Source of the DNA: Pedobacter cryophilus
GTDB lineage: Bacteria > Bacteroidota > Bacteroidia > Sphingobacteriales > Sphingobacteriaceae
Direction: 5' to 3'
Length of the DNA: 64,000 nucleotides
Assembly (NCBI RefSeq): GCF_005116455.1
Contig: NZ_SWBP01000007.1
Coordinates: 1 to 64,000, forward strand
The notes under the pieces were generated by a model, which was not told where the DNA came from, ran no database searches, and was given only the letters and a program-made list of their open reading frames with translations. A program made the translations under genes and the position numbers. Positions within the stretch are counted from its first letter, which is position 1, and each line of letters opens with the position of its first letter. Of this stretch, positions 44,057 to 54,407 are shown piece after piece.

Positions 44057-47000
44057 TTAAAATCTAATATTAGCTCCTAGGTTAAATCTCTTTACTGTTG
44101 GATATGCGCCTTGTGCAGCCCAGCCTTGACCGCCAGAACTTTGAAAGTTAGATTCACGATCATCAGGCATTTTTGTCCATACATGTAAATTATTACCGTT
44201 TACAAAAACTCTTAAAGAAGACATTCCTGCTCTTTTTACCCACTTTTGATCAAATGTGTAGGCAACTTCTGCATTTTTCAATCTTAAGTAAGATCCATCA
44301 TACATAAAACGGTCACCAGAAGTGTAACCACTTGGAGTAGAACCCCATCTTGGCATTGGTAAATCAGCACCAGTATTATCTTTTGACCAATAACCGCCTT
44401 CTTCATATGCTACTGGGTTTTGAGAACCAAATGTGCCTAATACAACTTGACGAGTAACATTATTTACCCCATAGAACTGAGTGAAAAGACTGAAGCCTTT
44501 CCAATCAAAACCTAAAGTTGCATTGTAGGTGTTTTCTGGTGCTCCTGAGAATCCGTAAGGGATATTGTCATTTGCATCAATAATTCCATCAGCATTGTAA
44601 TCTAAAATGTGATAATTACCAGGTAGTTTTTGATTATCATTTACGTTGTGTTGGGTACTACCATATAATTCATCCCATGAATTATAATAGCCACTGCTTA
44701 CGTAAGAATAGGCTTGACCAATTTGCTTATCTATAGGCTTAGAATATAAAGGCAACAGTTGTGGAACATCAGCTGCTAAAACTTCATTTTTTGCCCTAGT
44801 AAAATTGATGTTAGACCAAAGCCTAAGATTTTTATTTACATTTTTATTTAACTGAATATCAAATTCATACCCTCTAGAGCGCACACTACCTACGTTTGCA
44901 ACTGGTGCTGCTGCACCAAAATATGATGGTACTGCTCTGTTACCGCCTGAACTTAAGATATCGCTTCTATCATCTTGAAATACATCAACACTTCCTGTTA
45001 TGGCGTCTTTAAAAAATCCGAATTCAACTCCAAGATTCTTTTTTGTTACTTTTTCCCATCTTACGTTAGGGTTACCCACTCCGGTTTCTCTGTACCAATT
45101 GTATGGACTTTGCTCAGCATCTACACCAGTTATTCCTAATCTTGTTCTTCCTCCAAAACTCCAATTACTTAAATAAGCAAACCTTGGCGCTCCACCATCA
45201 TCTCCAATTTGACCGTATGAGCCTCTAACTTTTAATAAGCTGATGAATTTTAATGGCTTCATAAACTTCTCTTCTGACAAAACCCATCCTAAGCCTCCGG
45301 AAGAAAAGAACTCGAATCTATACTCAGGTCCAAATCTTTCTGATCCGTTATAAGCACCGTTATACTCGAAAGTATATTTACCTGCATAATTGTAAGTAGT
45401 ACGGAAAACCCAGTCCTCTCTGTAAGATGGAATTCTACTTCCGTTAGCACTTTCATCTCTACTCCACAAGCCCATAGCCGTAAGGTTATGTTTGGTTGCA
45501 ATAGTTTTTACATAGTTTAATTGTAGTTGAGAAAACATACGGCGGTAAGTAGCATTATCATCTACGTTACCAGCACTACTTGCCCATCTTACACTTTCTT
45601 GAAACTCTAATTGTGTATTGATATCCTTTGATTCTCTAAAAATTACCGCACCAGTTTCTGGATTTATCCATTTACGTTGAACGCCGTTATTTGCATCATT
45701 AATACCCCTAGCGTTTTCTACGAAAGTGTTATCTAAAGACAACATCCCTTTTGCTGTTAAGCCCTTTACCAAAGCGCCTAAATTTTGATCTAGCGAAAAA
45801 TCAGTGGTGATTCTTGATGTGGTAACTTGCTGAATACCACTTGTTGATAAAATTTGGGCTGAGTTTAATCCCATTTGCTCATTAGGACTGTAATAACCCC
45901 AAGTACCATCAGCATATTTTGGAACATAAAGGTTTGGAGCTGTAGAATAAGCCGCTGTCCAAGTGTTGTAAGGGTTTACACCAATCCAAGGTCTTTCTGT
46001 TACCCCTCTAGAGCCTGAAATATTTGTTTTAAAAACAGTTGTTGGCGTTAATTGAAAATCTAAATTACTTCTAACGTTTAGTCTGTTAAAACCATAACCA
46101 CCAGTATAACCTCTATTGTTTTCAAACTTTCTAAATAAATCTGCTTCATCTAAATAATCTACAGATGTAAAATATTTAACAAATGCAGTTCCCCCGCTTA
46201 CGTTAATGTTTGCGTTGTAAGACATTGCATTATCTCTAAAAAGCGTATTTACCCAATCAACATTAGGATAGCGTTCTGCTTCTTCCAAGTTTGCTGGATT
46301 TCGGTATTTCAACATAATATCCATAGGTTGAAAAGATGTCCATGCTGTTGGAGTTAAAGCTAGCTCGTTTTCTATTGCTTGATTTCTTACAGCAAACATG
46401 TCATAAGAATCTAACTTACCAGGTAGCTTTGATACTGATTTCATTACCGTATTTACAGAGGCTCTTATCTCTGCTTTTCCATCACGACCTCTTTTAGTGG
46501 TAATTAAAATAACACCATTAGCACCCTTTACTCCAAAAACTGCTGTAGCAGATGCATCTTTTAAAACAGTAACAGATTCTACCGAACTGATATCAATGTT
46601 ATTTATTGATCTTTCTACACCATCAACCAAAACTAAAGGACCTGCATTATTCCAAGTGCTTCTTCCTCTAATTAATATTTGAGGATCTTCATCACCAGGC
46701 ATCCCGTTGCTGGCAGTTGTAATTACACCGGGTAAATTACCTGTTAAAGCAGCACCAAGACTTGATACACCACCTGTACGTTCTAATACTTTTGAGGTTG
46801 TTTGCGTTATAGCACCCACAACGCTCTGTTTCTTTTGAGTACCATAACCTACTACTACAACTTCATTAAGTTGAGCAGCATCATCCTTAAGAATAATTTT
46901 AACATTAGTTTTACCTTTCGCACTAATTTCTTGGGTAACCATCCCAATAAAAGAAAATGTAAGAAAATCATTCTGATTGGGTAATTCAATTGCAAACGAA

Positions 47001-47236
47001 CCGTTTATATCAGTAAATGCTCTTATGGCTGTTCCTTTAACCGTAACGGTTACTCCCATTAATGGGCTGTCTGTAGCGTCTACAACCTTACCTCTTAACA
47101 TTTGCTTTGTTTGCGCAGAAGCACTACCAAAAACTGTTAAGAGAATAAAAAGAAAGATGTAAACTCTAGAGAAATTTAAGCTTGTTAGCAACATGGTTTT
47201 GCACAAGCCAGTTAACACTTTATTGTTTTTTTCCAT
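44057..47236 (-). CDS. xusA: SusC-like TonB-dependent transporter XusA
   Basis: A 1059-residue outer-membrane transporter and first gene of the xus operon. It has an unusually long N-terminus before the hydrophobic signal segment (about 20-42), then a carboxypeptidase-regulatory-like domain (MLRGKVVDATDSPLMGVTV), TonB box LNEVVVVGYGTQKKQ, plug (VLERTGGVSSLGAALTGNLP to VKGANGVILITTKRG) and barrel ending VKRFNLGANIRF. The operon downstream is xusB-xusC-xusD-xusE-GH10 with gaps of 10, 31, about 23, 47 and 29 bp. A perfect operator palindrome lies 174 bp upstream. Confidence 0.93.
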   Translation of the reverse strand: MEKNNKVLTGLCKTMLLTSLNFSRVYIFLFILLTVFGSASAQTKQMLRGKVVDATDSPLMGVTVTVKGTAIRAFTDINGSFAIELPNQNDFLTFSFIGMVTQEISAKGKTNVKIILKDDAAQLNEVVVVGYGTQKKQSVVGAITQTTSKVLERTGGVSSLGAALTGNLPGVITTASNGMPGDEDPQILIRGRSTWNNAGPLVLVDGVERSINNIDISSVESVTVLKDASATAVFGVKGANGVILITTKRGRDGKAEIRASVNTVMKSVSKLPGKLDSYDMFAVRNQAIENELALTPTAWTSFQPMDIMLKYRNPANLEEAERYPNVDWVNTLFRDNAMSYNANINVSGGTAFVKYFTSVDYLDEADLFRKFENNRGYTGGYGFNRLNVRSNLDFQLTPTTVFKTNISGSRGVTERPWIGVNPYNTWTAAYSTAPNLYVPKYADGTWGYYSPNEQMGLNSAQILSTSGIQQVTTSRITTDFSLDQNLGALVKGLTAKGMLSLDNTFVENARGINDANNGVQRKWINPETGAVIFRESKDINTQLEFQESVRWASSAGNVDDNATYRRMFSQLQLNYVKTIATKHNLTAMGLWSRDESANGSRIPSYREDWVFRTTYNYAGKYTFEYNGAYNGSERFGPEYRFEFFSSGGLGWVLSEEKFMKPLKFISLLKVRGSYGQIGDDGGAPRFAYLSNWSFGGRTRLGITGVDAEQSPYNWYRETGVGNPNVRWEKVTKKNLGVEFGFFKDAITGSVDVFQDDRSDILSSGGNRAVPSYFGAAAPVANVGSVRSRGYEFDIQLNKNVNKNLRLWSNINFTRAKNEVLAADVPQLLPLYSKPIDKQIGQAYSYVSSGYYNSWDELYGSTQHNVNDNQKLPGNYHILDYNADGIIDANDNIPYGFSGAPENTYNATLGFDWKGFSLFTQFYGVNNVTRQVVLGTFGSQNPVAYEEGGYWSKDNTGADLPMPRWGSTPSGYTSGDRFMYDGSYLRLKNAEVAYTFDQKWVKRAGMSSLRVFVNGNNLHVWTKMPDDRESNFQSSGGQGWAAQGAYPTVKRFNLGANIRF

Positions 47237-47803
47237 TGTAAAATATTTAAAAGAGAAATCGAATTCTTACAAGAAATTAATTCTTGTTGTAGGTTTTAAT
47301 AAATAGGTAATTGATGATTGATTCATCAGTTTCTGAATTCGATAAGCTAATGCCTTAAGTAAGTTTTTTTTCATTTAATAAAATTTAGGTTGGGTAAGTT
47401 TTTTAGGTCGCAATCGATTGCTATACAAAAGCAATTTATTTATACCAAGCGATTAAGTTGGAGCTATCATATTGTTTTAATTTAGTTTGGTTGTATCCAC
47501 TAATAGGAGTGGTTACTTATAATTAGTTAATCTAAAGTAGTCTACTTTACTATTTAGCAATAGTACATTTGTTTATAATGATGCTAAATTTGTTCAAACC
47601 AAAAATTGATGCTTTAATAAACTATTTTTAGGATAAAAGCGCTTAAAACACATTTAAACAAATATAATTGAGTCTCATTTTGATGATTCAAATGTGCAAA
47701 TGATTCAACAAATGGTTAGAAATGTACAAATTGAAAGAAGGCTCTAAAATTTGAAGAAAATTTATGGGAAGAAAGGCTTGATTTTCTACAGCCGCAAAAG
47801 AGT
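47237..47803. other. Control region upstream of the xus operon
   Basis: No gene in 567 bp. It carries the LacI-type palindrome (47410-47421), a 17-bp palindrome TAAAGTAG-T-CTACTTTA (47533-47549), and the direct repeat GTGCAAAT (47694-47701) and GTACAAAT (47724-47731), which recurs upstream of a GH43 at 54011-54050. A small inverted repeat ACAAGAA-N5-TTCTTGT (47269-47287) sits in the leader. Confidence 0.55.
47410..47421. promoter_or_regulatory. LacI-type operator upstream of xus operon
   Basis: GCAATCGATTGC, identical to the site at 27879-27890, 174 bp before the xusA start codon. It implies that the LacI protein touches the core operon as well as the side-chain enzymes. Confidence 0.68.
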
Positions 47804-50800
47804 TTAAGAGTTTAACTCATTACGCTTTAAGTTAATATACTCTGAGGGTAGCATATTAAATCTCGATTTAAAAGCTCTTGCAAAATAATTAGGAGTAGCA
47901 AAACCAACCGAATAACAAATTTGGGCAACATTTAAATCGCTTTTTTCTAGCAAAACTGCTGCTTTGTCTAACTTTACAGATCTTATAAACTCTACCGGAG
48001 TTTCTCCAGTTAATTCTAATAATTTAGAATAAAGAGACCCTCTACTCATCCCTATGCTTTTACTCATATCTTCAACTGATAACTGAGAATTATTTAGGTT
48101 GTCTTCTATATATTGTAATACTTTATTTAAAAGCTTTTCGTTTTGAGACTCTACCGCTACTTCTGTTGTAGAAACCTTAATTTGCTTAGAGTAAGTATTT
48201 CTAAGTCTTTGATTAAGAGTAAGTAAATTTCTAATCTTAATATTTAAAATTTCAAAATTAAAAGGTTTGGTTAGGTAATCATTTGCACCTGTTTCTAACC
48301 CTAATAATTGATTTTCTTCACCAGTTAATGCGGTTAATAACATCACGGGAATATGGTTGGTGCGCTTATCAGATTTTATTTTGCTACATAACTCTATCCC
48401 GTTAAAATATGGCATACTAATATCACTCACTACCAATTGTGGATGAGCTGATAAAACCTTTTGCCATCCTTCTTTTCCGTTACTAGCTTCAATAATTTTA
48501 TAAAAGCTTTGTAAATTATCTTTTAAATAAAATCTAAAATCATCATCATCCTCAACCAATAATACGACTGGAAGTGTAGCATCTGGAATATTTAAACCAC
48601 TATTATCTTCAAGAATTGAAACATTACTTTCATCATCTATAGATTCAAACTCTTCTTCTGATACTGGTAAATTGGTTAGCCTTTGGAAAGGGAAATGAAT
48701 GGTAAACTGTGAGCCTTTACCAATAATGCTCTCTACCTCAATAGTGCCTCCATGCATTTTTACAAATTCACTTGCTATAGATAAACCAATACCACTTCCT
48801 TGATTTAGAATTGATTTACTAGAATCATCTTGAAAAAACCTATCAAAAACTTTATCCTTATTTTCTGGATTTATTCCAATACCTGTATCAGAAACAGAGA
48901 GTTTTATACCTTGTGAGCCATCAGATTCTTCAATTTTTAAAAGTATTTCGCCACCTTTTAAAGTGAATTTGAATGCATTGGATAACAGATTGAATAAAAT
49001 TCTCTCAATTTTATCATGATCAAATGATGTAAAGTAAAAGGCTATTCCGCTTTTAAACTCGAAGTTGATTTGCTTCCGCTCTGCTAAATCTTTAAAAGAA
49101 TCTGATAGTTCTTTTGAAAAAGAAATAAAATCTCCTTCAGCTAAGTTTAGCTTTTGCTCATGTGTTTTTAAATTTCCAAAATCAAGCAGCTGATTCACTA
49201 AATTGAGTAACCTTCTGGCATTTCTGCGAATAATCTTGAGTTGAAAATGATATGGTGAATCTTTTTCATGTTGTATCAATTGATCAACAGGCCCCATGAT
49301 TAATGAAACTGGCGTTCTAAACTCGTGACTTAAATTTGTTAAGAATTTAATTTTAAGTTCATCAAATTCATGCAGACGTTCGGCTTCTCTTCGCTCCTCT
49401 TCAATTTGTTGCTTTGCTTTAAGTTTTTCTTGTTCAAGGGCAAAATCAAATTTCAACTTTTGAATCCCTCTATGTCTAATGTAAAAAAGTATAGAAACAG
49501 CTGCTATCAAATAGAAGAGATAAGCATAGATAGTTAGCCAAAAAGGCGGTTTTACATAAATTATTATTGATGTTGGATTTGAATTCCAAACGCCATTTAT
49601 ATTACTTGCTCTAACTTTTAAAACATACTCGCCAGGGCTAAGATTGGTATAAGAAGCAGTTTTTGACGATTCAACAAAATTCCATTTTTTCTCAAAACCC
49701 TCAAGCTTGTAGGAGTATTTATTTTGTTGTGGGGTGGTATAATCTAGCGCAACAAAATTTATAGAAAAGCTTTGCTTGTAATCAATCTCTATTCTTTTCG
49801 CTATTGAAATATGCTCTTCTAAAGGCGAATCAGGACCTGGATTAATGGTTTTATTAGCAATTTTTAACTCTGTAAGAATAACACGAGGTATAATCTCATC
49901 TATTTTAAGTTTTGATGGATCAAAGTAATTTAAACCATCTAGCCCACCAAAAAATACGGTTCCGTCTGTTTGCAGTAGGCCAGCTCCTAATACATAATTG
50001 TTATTTTGTAAACCATTATGGAAGTTGTAGTTCTTAAACTTTTTTGTTTTCAAATTAAAACTACTTATACCCAAATTTGTGCTGCACCAAATTAATCCAT
50101 GTTTATCTTCAATTAATTTGTAAATAACCGAATTGGCTAAACCTTGCTCCTCTGAAAATGATGTAAAAGCTTTGGTTTTGGCGTTAAATATACTTACTCC
50201 GCCACCCATTGAGCCTACTAATACTTCACCAGAATTGGTTACTAAAACAGAAAGAACAATGTTAGCGGGCAACTTGCTATTATTAACCGTGTAAACTTGA
50301 ATGCTTTCTGATTGTGGGTTATAAACGCCTAAACCAGAACCATGCGAACCAATCCAAATGTTCCCAAATTTATCTTCTCCTATTGACCGGATATAAGCGC
50401 TGCTTAAAAATGAAAATTGGTTTGCATCTTTCTCGTTAGAAAATTTTTTAATTTTTTCTGTAAGCGGATTATAAACATTTAAGCCATTCCCATTGGTGCC
50501 AATCCATACATTTCCTTTTCTATCCTCTTTAATTGCAAAAACATCATTACTGCTTAAACTTAAATCAGAATTACCTTTTTTGAATTGTTTAATGGCTTTT
50601 GTAGTGGTGTGATATCTAAAAAGACCAAGTGAAAATGTACCAATCCATAATTGATTACTTTTATCCTTTTCTAAAGCTTGTATAGGTAAATCGTTTAAAT
50701 AATTTTCGTTCGCTTGAATAGAAATGTGGTTGAAGAGCCCTGTTTTTTTATCATATAAATGTAGCCCGCCACCATCAGTACCAACATAAACCAAATTACT

Positions 50801-51940
50801 TTGAGAACCTTTTGCAAATGAAGTAACAACGGGTGCTTTTAAACTGTAATTATCAAAAGGGTTGCTTTGCTTTAAATGAAAAATAGGTAAGTTTTTATCG
50901 TATTTATTTACTCCGCCTTGGTAGGTGCCTAACCAATGGATATCATCTTTATCAATAAAAACATACCGAATAGATTTGGTGGATAAGCTGTTTTTATTTC
51001 TACTATCAGGGAAGTAATTAGAAATTTTATTGGTTTTGATATCCAAAATATTCAATCCTTCATCGGTTCCTATCCATAACTTTCCCCCTTTATTTGCGGC
51101 TACATGATAAATCAATTTATCATTTAAATAGGTATTAATGGTTTTAGAGTAGTTTATAAAATTGACTCGATTGTTACCCAAGGTAATCAGCCCATCATCA
51201 GTTGCAAACCAAATATTATGATAAATATCCTCGGTTATGCTTTTTACAGCTTTGTTAGACATTCCTTTTGGAACAGCCGAATTGGCATCAAAGGTGGTGA
51301 ATTTTTTTCGGTTATTATCAAATAATAGCAACCCACTTGAAGTCCCAATCCAAATTCGCTTTTTACTATCTTCAAAAAAACAAAGTCCTATTTTTGAGGC
51401 CGTAAAGGGCGAGAGTTCATTGGTGATTTTAGACTTAAGAATATTCTCATAATTTGGATTTATGTAGGTTAAACCACTAAAATGACCTATCCAAATTTTA
51501 CCAAAACTATCTTCGTTTATAAATCTAATGATGGGATTAATTTGATTGGCTTTTTCATCATTCAAGAAATTTATAAAACAGTCTTTTTTTCTATCATAAA
51601 CACTTAAAGAACCTCCGTCAGTACCAATCCATAAGTTACCTTTTTTATCCTCATAAAGTGCCGAAACTGCATTAACAGGTAAACTTGTTTTATCATTTTG
51701 CTTATGGCGATAAACAGTAAAATTAGTGCCATCATACTTATTTAAGCCATCCTCGGTACCAAACCATAAAAAGCCATATTTATCTTTTGCAATTACATTT
51801 ATGGTGTTTGATGATAAGCCAGATCTTGAAGTAATGGAGGTGAAATTTATCTCATTGTTTTGACAGTATGCTTGATTTGCAATAAGCAAGCATACCACAA
51901 CAAATGAAAAAAAAGACTTATTAAACAAATAGTTTAACAT
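47804..51940 (-). CDS. Hybrid two-component system sensor/regulator (HTCS)
   Basis: A 1378-residue membrane regulator that fuses sensor kinase and response regulator. Signal peptide (about 1-26); periplasmic sensor of two seven-bladed propellers made from Reg_prop repeats (LWFGTEDGLNKYDG and similar, about 35-700); Y_Y_Y domain (about 725-790); one membrane helix (about 795-820); HisKA with FLTNLSHEFRTP (His near 870); HATPase with NLLSNAFKFT, DTGIGI and GSGIGLSIA; receiver domain with VVSDISMP (Asp near 1171) and the Lys in YLTKPF; AraC-type HTH (about 1275-1375). It lies directly before the xus operon, as HTCS regulators of xylan loci do, and probably senses xylo-oligosaccharides and activates the locus. 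Confidence 0.95.
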   Translation of the reverse strand: MLNYLFNKSFFSFVVVCLLIANQAYCQNNEINFTSITSRSGLSSNTINVIAKDKYGFLWFGTEDGLNKYDGTNFTVYRHKQNDKTSLPVNAVSALYEDKKGNLWIGTDGGSLSVYDRKKDCFINFLNDEKANQINPIIRFINEDSFGKIWIGHFSGLTYINPNYENILKSKITNELSPFTASKIGLCFFEDSKKRIWIGTSSGLLLFDNNRKKFTTFDANSAVPKGMSNKAVKSITEDIYHNIWFATDDGLITLGNNRVNFINYSKTINTYLNDKLIYHVAANKGGKLWIGTDEGLNILDIKTNKISNYFPDSRNKNSLSTKSIRYVFIDKDDIHWLGTYQGGVNKYDKNLPIFHLKQSNPFDNYSLKAPVVTSFAKGSQSNLVYVGTDGGGLHLYDKKTGLFNHISIQANENYLNDLPIQALEKDKSNQLWIGTFSLGLFRYHTTTKAIKQFKKGNSDLSLSSNDVFAIKEDRKGNVWIGTNGNGLNVYNPLTEKIKKFSNEKDANQFSFLSSAYIRSIGEDKFGNIWIGSHGSGLGVYNPQSESIQVYTVNNSKLPANIVLSVLVTNSGEVLVGSMGGGVSIFNAKTKAFTSFSEEQGLANSVIYKLIEDKHGLIWCSTNLGISSFNLKTKKFKNYNFHNGLQNNNYVLGAGLLQTDGTVFFGGLDGLNYFDPSKLKIDEIIPRVILTELKIANKTINPGPDSPLEEHISIAKRIEIDYKQSFSINFVALDYTTPQQNKYSYKLEGFEKKWNFVESSKTASYTNLSPGEYVLKVRASNINGVWNSNPTSIIIYVKPPFWLTIYAYLFYLIAAVSILFYIRHRGIQKLKFDFALEQEKLKAKQQIEEERREAERLHEFDELKIKFLTNLSHEFRTPVSLIMGPVDQLIQHEKDSPYHFQLKIIRRNARRLLNLVNQLLDFGNLKTHEQKLNLAEGDFISFSKELSDSFKDLAERKQINFEFKSGIAFYFTSFDHDKIERILFNLLSNAFKFTLKGGEILLKIEESDGSQGIKLSVSDTGIGINPENKDKVFDRFFQDDSSKSILNQGSGIGLSIASEFVKMHGGTIEVESIIGKGSQFTIHFPFQRLTNLPVSEEEFESIDDESNVSILEDNSGLNIPDATLPVVLLVEDDDDFRFYLKDNLQSFYKIIEASNGKEGWQKVLSAHPQLVVSDISMPYFNGIELCSKIKSDKRTNHIPVMLLTALTGEENQLLGLETGANDYLTKPFNFEILNIKIRNLLTLNQRLRNTYSKQIKVSTTEVAVESQNEKLLNKVLQYIEDNLNNSQLSVEDMSKSIGMSRGSLYSKLLELTGETPVEFIRSVKLDKAAVLLEKSDLNVAQICYSVGFATPNYFARAFKSRFNMLPSEYINLKRNELNS

Positions 51941-52174
51941 AATTAAGCGTAATCCTCATTAAAATTTGAGAAATGAAATTGGTTTATATTCTGATTCTAG
52001 AAACGAAAAGGAAATCGCTTTCAAGAAAAAAATATTGGTTTTAACAAATATATATTAACCATTGAAAACTATACAATAAATATAAAATATTAAAAACATA
52101 AGTTTTAATAGACTTCAATGTAGAAAAAACACTAAATAAACTTCTATTCACACAACACTTTAAAAATTAGCTGC

Positions 52175-53860
52175 TTACTTAAAAGTCTCGTCATTTCCGC
52201 TATAATTAAACCACTTAAACTGTGCTGCATTGGTTGATTTAACACCTAATGAAGTGGTGTACATGCCGTATAATGCGCCAACAAAACCTCCTGCTACTCT
52301 GGTGCTTAAAAATTTACCGTCCAAATCTTTACCAAGTGTTTGCCAATCGTTCTTTTTTGTTGCATAAGAAAAAGAATATTTATCCTTATTTGAGTTGATT
52401 TTTAAATAAACCTTTTTTACCGGCTCATTAAAAGAAGTTTCTTCTATCAAATCCATCTCTTTTGTTTTAGGGTTACTTTTAAAAAGTTGGATGACCTCTT
52501 TGCCATTTTTTACAGATTTACAGATGTAGTAAAAATGCGTTTCGTTTTGAAAAATCGTTAAGCCTGCTTTTTCATTATCCTGCTTTGCAGAAAAATCCAT
52601 TTCGACAATAGCCTCGCTTGTTAAATGCTGTTGACGTTTACCTAAAAAAGATGGGTTTGCAGCGCCCATAATAGTTTCTGGGCTTAAATTCATGGTTAGG
52701 TAATTTTTGCGAGTTTGTAAGCTGTACCAATCGGCTTTATTAGTTCTCAAGAATAAAAATTGTGAGTTTAATGAATCTTTAAAATCAAATTTATAATCAA
52801 AATTTCCGTTCAATGGAATTGAATTTTTAAACTTATGTTCTTTCCAGCTTACCGGATACTCGTATAAAACTTCTTCATTATCTGGGTTGATAACCGGCCA
52901 ACCATCAATCCATTTTACTGGAGCAATAAAGGTTTCTCTTCCTGTATTATAGTAATCCCCCTCATAAGGTCTAACTGCAATAAAAATGGCATAAGTTTTT
53001 CCATCAGGTCCTTCCACTAAATCAGCATGACCAGTAGAAGTGATAGGATTTTTACGATTAGGATCTAAATGTCTTTGGGTTAGAATAGGATTTTTTTCAT
53101 AAGCAATGTAGGGTCCTCTCGGATTTTTACTTCTCAGCACAACTTCAGAATGGTTAACCGCAGTGCCACCTTCGGCAGCCATTAAATAATACCAACCTTC
53201 TCTTTTGTAAATATGTGGGCCTTCTATCCAAATAGGTTTTTTACTGATATCAACTCCGCCGTTTACTAAAAGCGTTTCTTCTCCTATTACTTTTAAATTA
53301 ACTGCATCAAACTCATACATTCTTAAAGTTCTATGTCCGCTGTATAATGATTTATTATCTGGTGGATTACTATTATAAATGATGTAAGCTTTATTATCAT
53401 CAAAAAATAATGAAGGATCAATTCCTCTTACTTCTCTTATATATACTGGATCACTCCACGGCCCAGCCGGATTTTTTGCCGTAACCACAAAATTTCCACC
53501 ATTATCTATATCCGTACAGGTTACATAAAACAAACCATTATGGTAATTAATGGCAGGCGCAAATAATCCACGACTAACAGTTTCTCCCATAAAATCCATT
53601 TGTGAAGGCCTAGTAATTACGCTTCCTATCTGTCTCCAATTTTTTAAATCTTTACTGTGTAAAACTGGTAAACCAGGAAAAAATGAGAAAGTAGAATTAA
53701 CCACATAATAATCACTTCCTACTTTACAAATTGCAGGATCGGGGTAAAAACCAGAAAGTATTGGATTGGGTAGCGTAAGTTGAGAAAATGCTTTAGAACT
53801 AAAAAAAGTAAGAGCGAAGATTAAAGAGGTGTACGAAAAAAGCTTTTTGTAAATCATCAT
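52175..53860 (-). CDS. GH43 beta-xylosidase/alpha-L-arabinofuranosidase with C-terminal sandwich
   Basis: A 561-residue secreted enzyme. The ATG at 53860 gives MMIYKKLFSYTSLIFALTFF and cleavage near AFSQ; longer starts would put 25 charged residues before the signal. The propeller acids are Asp in FYPDPAICKVGSDYY (near 40), Asp in GIDPSLFFDDNKAYI (near 147) and Glu in WIEGPHIYKREGWYY (near 213). A C-terminal DUF1349-like beta-sandwich (about 345-555) is usual for this GH43 branch (subfamilies 10-12). It removes xylose or arabinose from oligosaccharides. A direct repeat (GTGCAAAT, GTACAAAT), also found before xusA, lies about 150-190 bp upstream. Confidence 0.9.
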   Translation of the reverse strand: MMIYKKLFSYTSLIFALTFFSSKAFSQLTLPNPILSGFYPDPAICKVGSDYYVVNSTFSFFPGLPVLHSKDLKNWRQIGSVITRPSQMDFMGETVSRGLFAPAINYHNGLFYVTCTDIDNGGNFVVTAKNPAGPWSDPVYIREVRGIDPSLFFDDNKAYIIYNSNPPDNKSLYSGHRTLRMYEFDAVNLKVIGEETLLVNGGVDISKKPIWIEGPHIYKREGWYYLMAAEGGTAVNHSEVVLRSKNPRGPYIAYEKNPILTQRHLDPNRKNPITSTGHADLVEGPDGKTYAIFIAVRPYEGDYYNTGRETFIAPVKWIDGWPVINPDNEEVLYEYPVSWKEHKFKNSIPLNGNFDYKFDFKDSLNSQFLFLRTNKADWYSLQTRKNYLTMNLSPETIMGAANPSFLGKRQQHLTSEAIVEMDFSAKQDNEKAGLTIFQNETHFYYICKSVKNGKEVIQLFKSNPKTKEMDLIEETSFNEPVKKVYLKINSNKDKYSFSYATKKNDWQTLGKDLDGKFLSTRVAGGFVGALYGMYTTSLGVKSTNAAQFKWFNYSGNDETFK

Positions 53861-54407
53861 ATCAATTAATTTGTAATTGCGTTTAAATTTAGTTTTGGTA
53901 GAGCCAGCATACTCATGCTTATATATTTGACACAAAACGAGTATAAAAGCTCTTTTTGAAAATTGGTCTTAAATTTTATAACTAGTGAGGTAAAAGTAAT
54001 TTTATCGACTGTGCAAATACCTGTCAATTGTGCTAAATGATAGTACAAATGTTCAATCTCAAATTGATTACAAAATTTAAAAAAAGATTGCCTAATCATA
54101 AGCCTTTAATTATCAGAAAGAAGCGAAAAAAATTTATAATTTTAAATATCGAAGAAACAGTTAGAACAAATTTTAATTGATGTTTATATAATCCAAGATT
54201 AAACCAAAAAAAACAGAGTCTTGGGAGGACTCTGTTTTACCAATTAAAAGATATATAACCTAACATTTAATGAGGTATAAGATTTAAATTAGAACAATTC
54301 ATCTTATCCTCACAAATAATAACCGCAACAATATTACCTAACACAGCTACTTTGGCATTTCTCAATTTATCAAAATGATGGAACTTATGTTAAACTTATT
54401 TATTAGA
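53861..54407. other. Gap between two GH43 genes: putative HTCS sites and terminator
   Basis: No credible gene; a 77-codon minus-strand frame at 53866-54099 has no recognisable features and overlaps the GH43 promoter area. It holds GTGCAAAT (54011-54018) and GTACAAAT (54043-54050) and the hairpin terminator at 54203-54238. Confidence 0.5.
54203..54238 (-). terminator. Terminator downstream of GH43 (54408-55976)
   Basis: On the minus strand AAAACAGAGTC (54238-54228) pairs with GACTCTGTTTT (54220-54210), loop of 7, followed by a run of Ts. It is about 170 bp past the stop codon. Confidence 0.75.

Noticed and set aside
53866-54099. 77-codon minus-strand reading frame upstream of GH43
   Set aside because: No domain, signal peptide or conserved motif, and it covers the region expected to hold the promoter and HTCS-like sites.
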